Shown here: positions 59,763 to 64,000 of the stretch, piece by piece
Layout of the letters: each line of letters opens with the position of its first letter
How positions within the stretch are numbered: position 1 is the first letter of the stretch
DNA from: Desulforamulus reducens MI-1
Lineage (GTDB): Bacteria > Bacillota > Desulfotomaculia > Desulfotomaculales > Desulfotomaculaceae
Assembly: GCF_000016165.1 (NCBI RefSeq)
Contig: NC_009253.1
Span: forward strand, 1,212,332-1,276,331
DNA: 64,000 nt
Direction: 5' to 3'
Made by a program: the position numbers and the translations under genes
Notes under the pieces: generated by a model
The model's input: the letters and a program-made list of their open reading frames with translations, nothing else
What the model was told of the DNA's origin: nothing
Databases searched by the model: none

Positions 59763-62208
59763 TCCTAACAAAAAAGTAAAACTAAAAATCAAGCATGACG
59801 GTAATATCTCCATTGCTGTTGGCCGCAGCCGGAAAGAGACAAATTGGAAAAACAAAGACATGCTTTGGTCTGCTATGGTAGATAGGCTCAGCCGGACTAA
59901 TCGAACCGGTGAGACCTTTGCCGAATATAAGAAGTTATCGAAAAGCCAGCAGGGGCAAATTAAAGATGTTGGCGGGTTTGTCGGTGGGACGCTTAAAAGT
60001 GGCCGACGCAAATCTGAGAACGTAGCCTGGCGGCATTTAATTACTCTGGATATAGATTACGCCAAGGGCGATTTTTGGGCATCCGTTACGGTAATACTGG
60101 GCTGTGCATGCGTGCTTTATTCCACGCATGCGCATTGCCCGGAGGCTCCAAGGCTGAGGTTGGTTATTCCGCTGAAGCGGCCAATAGCCCCGGACGAATA
60201 CCCGGCAGTGGCCCGACGCATTGCAGCAGACCTGGGGATTGACTTTTTCGACGATACTACTTATGACCCGGTCAGATTGATGTATTGGCCGTCAACGTCA
60301 GCAGATGGGGAATTCGTTTTTAAGTACTTAGATGAGCCCTGGCTCGATCCGGACGAGGTTTTAGCCCGCTATGAGGACTGGCGGGACCCGTCCTATTGGC
60401 CTGAATCATCGCGTGCTCAACAGGCCCGGCAAAAACTTGCAGACAGGCAAGGAGATCCGTTAGAGAAGCCCGGGGTGGTAGGTGCGTTTTGCCGTACCTA
60501 CTCAATCCCCGAGGCGATTGAAACGTTCTTAATCGATATCTATGGTCCTGCCGGTGAGGGCCGCTATACTTACCTTCCTGGTTCCACTACCGGTGGCTTG
60601 GTGCTATACGATGGCGATAAATTCGCTTTCAGCCACCACGGTACGGACCCGATAAGCGGCAGGCTGGTCAACTCCTTTGACCTGGTGCGGCTCCACAAAT
60701 ACGGTGACCAGGACGAAAGCGCGGAGCCTGGAACGCCAACAGTAAAGCTGCCGTCCTATCTTGCTATGACAGACTTCGCAATAGAGGACCCAAACGTTAA
60801 AAGCACAATGGGTAAGGACATCTTAGTAAGAGCCCAAGAAGACTTTGCCGACGATGATGATTGGACACAGCATCTGGAGTATACCAAGAAGAAAGAATTA
60901 AAAACATCTCTTAAAAATTTGGTGCTTATTCTACGCCATGACCCAAACCTTAAAGGCATTGCTTACAATGCCCACAAAGGGGCAATAACGCTGTTAGAAA
61001 AGGTTCCCTGGCGTAAGCCCGGGGATTGGAAAGGGCCGAACTGGTCAGACGATGATGATGCAGCGCTCCGGGTCTACCTGGAGAAGGTTTACGAAATCTG
61101 GACCCCGTCGAAGCTAAATGATGCTTTAACGGCGGTAAGCCATGAGCGGTCCTTCCACCCTATCCGGGATTACTTAAACGGGCTAGATGAATGGGACGGC
61201 ATCCCTCGCCTGGAGGAAGTATTGATTGACTACCTCGGGGCCGAGGACTCAGTTTATACCAGAGCCGTAACAAAGAAAACCTTTGTAGCTGCCGTGGCCC
61301 GGGTAATGAACCCAGGTTGCAAGTTTGACTATATGCTGGTCCTGATAGGCAAGCAAGGCCTGGGCAAAAGTACACTATTTACCCGCTTGGCCGGCAATTG
61401 GTTTAATGATTCACTTAGCATGTCCGACATGCGGGATAAAACTGCAGCCGAGAAGCTACAGGGTTATTGGATTTTGGAAATTGGGGAATTGGCCGGTTTT
61501 AAAAAGGCTGAAGTTGAAGTAGTTAAGTCATTCCTTAGCCGGCAAAAGGATATTTACAGGCCGTCGTATGGCCGCAGAACGATTGAGTATCCGCGCCAGT
61601 GTGTGATTGTCGGTAGCACTAACAATGACACCGGATTCCTCCGGGACTCCACCGGCAACCGGCGTTTTTGGCCGGTGAACGTGACAGGCGTGTCGACGGA
61701 TAGGGCACCCTGGGCCATGAATGATTACACAGTAGGTCAGATTTGGGCCGAGGCGCTGGCATGCTATAAAGCTGGCGAAACGCTGTACTTGGAAGGTAAA
61801 GCAGCTGAGGAAGCTTTCGAGCAGCAGAAACTTGCTATGGAAGCTGACGAGCGCCTGGGCATGGTCAAAGAATACCTGGATATGCTACTGCCGGAAAACT
61901 GGGAAGAAATGAGCCTAACTGAGCGCAGGACGTTTATCAACGGCGGTGATTTTGGGCATGGCCCTGAAGGAACAATGCAGCGCGATAAAATTTGCGTTGC
62001 CGAAATTTGGTGTGAACTGATGGGCAAAGAGTTAACCGGCATTAAAAGGTTTGAGATAGATGAAATACACGGATTGATGCGGCAGATTGACGGTTGGGAA
62101 AAGTACACCGGAAATAAGGACGGAAAAATGAAATTCAATTTATACGGAGTGCAAAGAGCTTATATAAGAAAAGATTCAGCGAAATTTTCAGAGACCAAAA
62201 ACGAATAA
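59752..62208 (+). CDS. VapE-type phage primase/helicase
   Basis: An 818-residue protein. The N-terminal part (about 60-230) resembles a primase/BT4734-like domain (WRHLITLDIDYAKGD; THAHCPEAPRLRLVIPLKRP). The C-terminal half (about 440-740) is a VapE/D5-like ATPase with P-loop GKQGLGKST (residues 533-541), LEIGELAGFKKAEVEVVKSF and VIVGSTNNDTGFLRDSTGNR-RFWPV. It would prime and unwind at the element's origin. ATG 59752 overlaps the nrdG fragment. The TTGCCGA array begins 8 bases after its stop. Confidence 0.92.
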   Translation: MNSDPNKKVKLKIKHDGNISIAVGRSRKETNWKNKDMLWSAMVDRLSRTNRTGETFAEYKKLSKSQQGQIKDVGGFVGGTLKSGRRKSENVAWRHLITLDIDYAKGDFWASVTVILGCACVLYSTHAHCPEAPRLRLVIPLKRPIAPDEYPAVARRIAADLGIDFFDDTTYDPVRLMYWPSTSADGEFVFKYLDEPWLDPDEVLARYEDWRDPSYWPESSRAQQARQKLADRQGDPLEKPGVVGAFCRTYSIPEAIETFLIDIYGPAGEGRYTYLPGSTTGGLVLYDGDKFAFSHHGTDPISGRLVNSFDLVRLHKYGDQDESAEPGTPTVKLPSYLAMTDFAIEDPNVKSTMGKDILVRAQEDFADDDDWTQHLEYTKKKELKTSLKNLVLILRHDPNLKGIAYNAHKGAITLLEKVPWRKPGDWKGPNWSDDDDAALRVYLEKVYEIWTPSKLNDALTAVSHERSFHPIRDYLNGLDEWDGIPRLEEVLIDYLGAEDSVYTRAVTKKTFVAAVARVMNPGCKFDYMLVLIGKQGLGKSTLFTRLAGNWFNDSLSMSDMRDKTAAEKLQGYWILEIGELAGFKKAEVEVVKSFLSRQKDIYRPSYGRRTIEYPRQCVIVGSTNNDTGFLRDSTGNRRFWPVNVTGVSTDRAPWAMNDYTVGQIWAEALACYKAGETLYLEGKAAEEAFEQQKLAMEADERLGMVKEYLDMLLPENWEEMSLTERRTFINGGDFGHGPEGTMQRDKICVAEIWCELMGKELTGIKRFEIDEIHGLMRQIDGWEKYTGNKDGKMKFNLYGVQRAYIRKDSAKFSETKNE

Positions 62209-62510
62209 AAACCGGTTGCCGATGTGGTTGCCGATAGGCTGTTTGGTTGCCGATACAATTGAACGATTGCCGAGGTTGCCGATTGCCGAGGTTGCCGAGC
62301 GTAGGCTGAATTATAGAAAAAGTTGCCGACGGTTGCCGATATCGGCAACCACTTGAAGCCTAGAGCACCAAGCGTTAGCGGGAAAGTTGCCGAGGTTGCC
62401 GATAGTCTATAGAGTATTACTATTTATAGAATATATAGGTGTACCCGTACACGTACACACACACGTATAGGAGTTTTAAAACTATCGGCAACTCGGCAAC
62501 TCGGCAACCG
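62209..62510. repeat. TTGCCGA iteron array, probable replication origin
   Basis: Eleven TTGCCGA in direct orientation start at 62216, 62228, 62247, 62267, 62276, 62283, 62292, 62323, 62333, 62387 and 62396; four inverted copies start at 62342, 62485, 62493 and 62501. Most are preceded by G or GG. A direct pair at 62386-62405 mirrors an inverted pair at 62483-62501 around an AT-rich stretch (62403-62445) and a run of GTACACGTACACACACACG. No ORF survives here. Iterons plus AT-rich DNA beside the primase fit an origin. Confidence 0.75.
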
Positions 62511-62607
62511 CACACGGTTTTTGCAAGGGCTGATAGCGCGAGCGAAATACACTATAAGTCAAAATATAGTTAGAGAAAATAAGAATAAAGGGAGGTAAAA
62601 ATCACAA

Positions 62608-62817
62608 ATGGAACAGTGCGAAGAATGGCTGTCTAGCAGATTAAAAAACGGGAAATTGGTACTTTGCGATGATATAAGAGCCGAGGCAAAAGAACAAGGT
62701 TTTACCAAAAAACAGCTGAAAGAAGCTAGAAAAAAGCTTAAAGTTAAAACGTTTCACCAATTTGATGAGCATGGCGGTACATCGAATTGGTTTTGGAAAA
62801 TAGGTACCAGTTCGTGA
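62608..62817 (+). CDS. Small winged-helix-like phage protein
   Basis: A 69-residue protein, ATG behind GGGAGGTAAAAATCACAA. The pattern GKLVLCDDIRAEAKEQGFTK then KQLKEARKKLKVKTFHQ and a final Trp/Phe-rich strand resembles the small winged-helix unit found at the C-terminus of phage and plasmid primases and replication proteins. It lies just behind the TTGCCGA array, so it may bind there. Family assignment is tentative. Its stop overlaps the next GTG start. Confidence 0.6.
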   Translation: MEQCEEWLSSRLKNGKLVLCDDIRAEAKEQGFTKKQLKEARKKLKVKTFHQFDEHGGTSNWFWKIGTSS

Positions 62818-63095
62818 ATGAAGCACAGATTGAACGCAAATTTAAGCGCGAAGTTGAAAGGCGAGGAGGCAAAGCCTGGAAGTTTACCTCTCCAGGTATG
62901 TCAGGAGTGCCGGACCGGATTGTTCTTCTTCCCGGAGGTAGAAGCATATTCGTCGAGCTTAAAGCTCCTGGTGAAGAACCAAGGCCGCTACAAGTAAAAA
63001 GGGCAAAAGAATTAACTGAACTTGGCTTTGAAGTTTATTGCATAGATTCTTTTGCGGCTATTAACAAATTTGTTATCGAGGTATTTGGAAAATGA
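62814..63095 (+). CDS. VRR-NUC domain nuclease
   Basis: A 93-residue minimal VRR-NUC protein of the PD-(D/E)XK superfamily: KFTSPGMSGVPDRIVLLPGG (Asp) and SIFVELKAPGEEPRPLQ (Glu-x-Lys), followed by RAKELTELGFEVYCIDS. Stand-alone phage VRR-NUC proteins act as structure-specific nucleases, often beside SNF2-type helicases as here. GTG 62814 overlaps the previous stop by 3 bases; the next gene overlaps its own stop (ATGA). Confidence 0.9.
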   Translation: MNEAQIERKFKREVERRGGKAWKFTSPGMSGVPDRIVLLPGGRSIFVELKAPGEEPRPLQVKRAKELTELGFEVYCIDSFAAINKFVIEVFGK

Positions 63096-64000
63096 TTTTT
63101 AAGCCACATGAATATCAGGGTTATGCAATTAAGAAAATCATAGAGCTGCCGGCAGTTGGACTTTTCATGGATATGGGTCTTGGGAAGACAGCCTGCGCCC
63201 TAACTGCAACCGCAGAGCTAATGCATAACTACTTTGAGGTTTCAAAGGTTTTAGTTGTAGCACCGCTGAGGGTGGCGGAGGACACCTGGAGCCGTGAAAC
63301 CGCGAAGTGGGACCACTTGAATTATTTAAGAATTGCTAAGGTGCTAGGTCCTGAAAAAGATCGCATAGCGGCTCTTAATTCCAAAGCTGATATTTATGTG
63401 ATAAACCGCGAGAATGTTAAATGGCTGGTTGAGCACTTCGGTAAAAAATGGCCCTTCGATATGGTGATTATAGACGAGCTTTCAAGTTTCAAATCATCTA
63501 AGGCTAAAAGGTTCAGGGCGCTGCGAAAAGTAAGGCCGCTAATAAAAAGAATCATCGGGTTGACAGGAACGCCGGCACCGAACGGACTGCTTGACTTATG
63601 GCCGCAGGTTTATCTGTTGGACCTCGGGGAGCGCCTGGGAAAGACAATCACCGGATATCGGGAAAGATATTTTAAACCGGGTAAAAGAAACCGGTCAGTT
63701 ATATTCACCTGGGACCCAAAGCCGGACGCTGAAGCGGCTATACACAACAAGCTTTCAGACCTTTGCGTGAGCATGAGCGCAGCGGATTGGCTGCAGCTGC
63801 CAGAACGAATCGATAATATCATCCCGGTTAATTTATCACTTAAAGCCTGGGGCCAATATGAACAGCTAGAACGGGATCTGCTGTTACCTTTAGCTGACGG
63901 GGATGTGGTTGCCAATACCGCAGCAGTGCTGGCTAATAAGCTGCTGCAAATGGCAAACGGGGCCGTATACGATGAGAACGGAATGGCCCAGGAATTCCAC
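63092..64000 (+). CDS. SNF2/DEAD-like phage helicase, 3' truncated by window edge
   Basis: The frame is open from ATG 63092 to the last base, 303 residues visible. It starts MIFKPHEYQGYAIKKII, with Walker A DMGLGKTA (near residue 27), VLVVAPLRVAEDTW, Walker B-like MVIIDELSSFKSSKA, and LTGTPAPNGLLDLWPQVYLLD. This is the partner helicase commonly found behind VRR-NUC in Firmicute phages. The C-terminal RecA-like lobe lies outside the window. It differs clearly from the SNF2-type gene at 55137. Confidence 0.9.
   Translation, partial: MIFKPHEYQGYAIKKIIELPAVGLFMDMGLGKTACALTATAELMHNYFEVSKVLVVAPLRVAEDTWSRETAKWDHLNYLRIAKVLGPEKDRIAALNSKADIYVINRENVKWLVEHFGKKWPFDMVIIDELSSFKSSKAKRFRALRKVRPLIKRIIGLTGTPAPNGLLDLWPQVYLLDLGERLGKTITGYRERYFKPGKRNRSVIFTWDPKPDAEAAIHNKLSDLCVSMSAADWLQLPERIDNIIPVNLSLKAWGQYEQLERDLLLPLADGDVVANTAAVLANKLLQMANGAVYDENGMAQEFH

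Noticed and set aside
62209-62510. CRISPR array at the TTGCCGA repeats
   Set aside because: The unit is only 7-9 bases, occurs in both orientations, and spacing varies from 7 to 58 bases; there are no uniform spacers and no cas genes.

Overview
The window looks like chromosome of an endospore-forming, low-to-moderate-GC Firmicute, most likely Desulfotomaculum/Desulforamulus-type Peptococcaceae. The support is sporulation genes (spmA, spmB, spoIVA, a SpoIIP-like amidase, the YIEGIA pair), a HutP-type regulator beside aroH, an IspH-ribosomal protein S1 fusion, a proline-type T-box, a c-di-GMP-I riboswitch, and very frequent TTG start codons behind strong Shine-Dalgarno sites. The genus is an inference; no rRNA is present. 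The window divides into a host part (1 to about 46,250) and an integrated phage-like element (about 46,250 to beyond 64,000).

Host part. Bases 1-3,500 hold the 3' end of a sensor kinase, spmAB, rluB and a zinc-ribbon protein. Bases 4,200-10,850 are an aromatic amino acid block: hutP-like, aroH, a first DAHP synthase, an opposite-strand aminotransferase, a second DAHP synthase with an N-terminal domain, tyrA and aroA. It continues into cmk, plsC and ispH-rpsA. Bases 14,480-22,400 carry spore/membrane genes (DUF1614, SpoIIP-like, YIEGIA and its partner), a DUF512 Fe-S protein, der, plsY and gpsA. Then come spoIVA and the pheB-like/hom/thrB/lysC threonine-lysine cluster. On the minus strand is proB-proA-proC behind a T-box. 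Bases 32,600-46,000 hold small proteins, a K+ channel-like protein, bshC, a soluble Rossmann-chemoreceptor fusion, a VanW protein, ppx, an exonuclease III and a chemoreceptor behind a c-di-GMP riboswitch. A dispersed intergenic repeat family occurs at five places in this part only.

Element. It abuts tRNA-Pro(GGG) at 46,175-46,251. Its minus-strand lysogeny arm is a tyrosine integrase, a stand-alone copy of the integrase arm-binding domain, and a LexA/CI-like repressor. Rightward from a divergent operator region come a Cro-like protein, a Spo0E-like protein, small proteins and a phage replication module: DUF2800, DUF2815, family A DNA polymerase, SNF2-type helicase, DNA methyltransferase, PcfJ-like protein, VapE-type primase/helicase, an array of 15 TTGCCGA repeats resembling a replication origin, VRR-NUC nuclease and a second SNF2-type helicase cut by the window edge. 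No structural genes are reached, so phage versus other integrative element is unresolved, although the module composition is phage-like.

Most notable: the TTGCCGA array beside the primase, the dispersed hairpin repeats, the stand-alone arm-binding protein, the Rossmann-chemoreceptor fusion, a broken nrdG fragment, an A7 frameshift gene, a 19-bp hairpin inside the phage DNA polymerase gene, an unassigned leader RNA upstream of a 25-residue membrane peptide, and several small genes with unusual starts.
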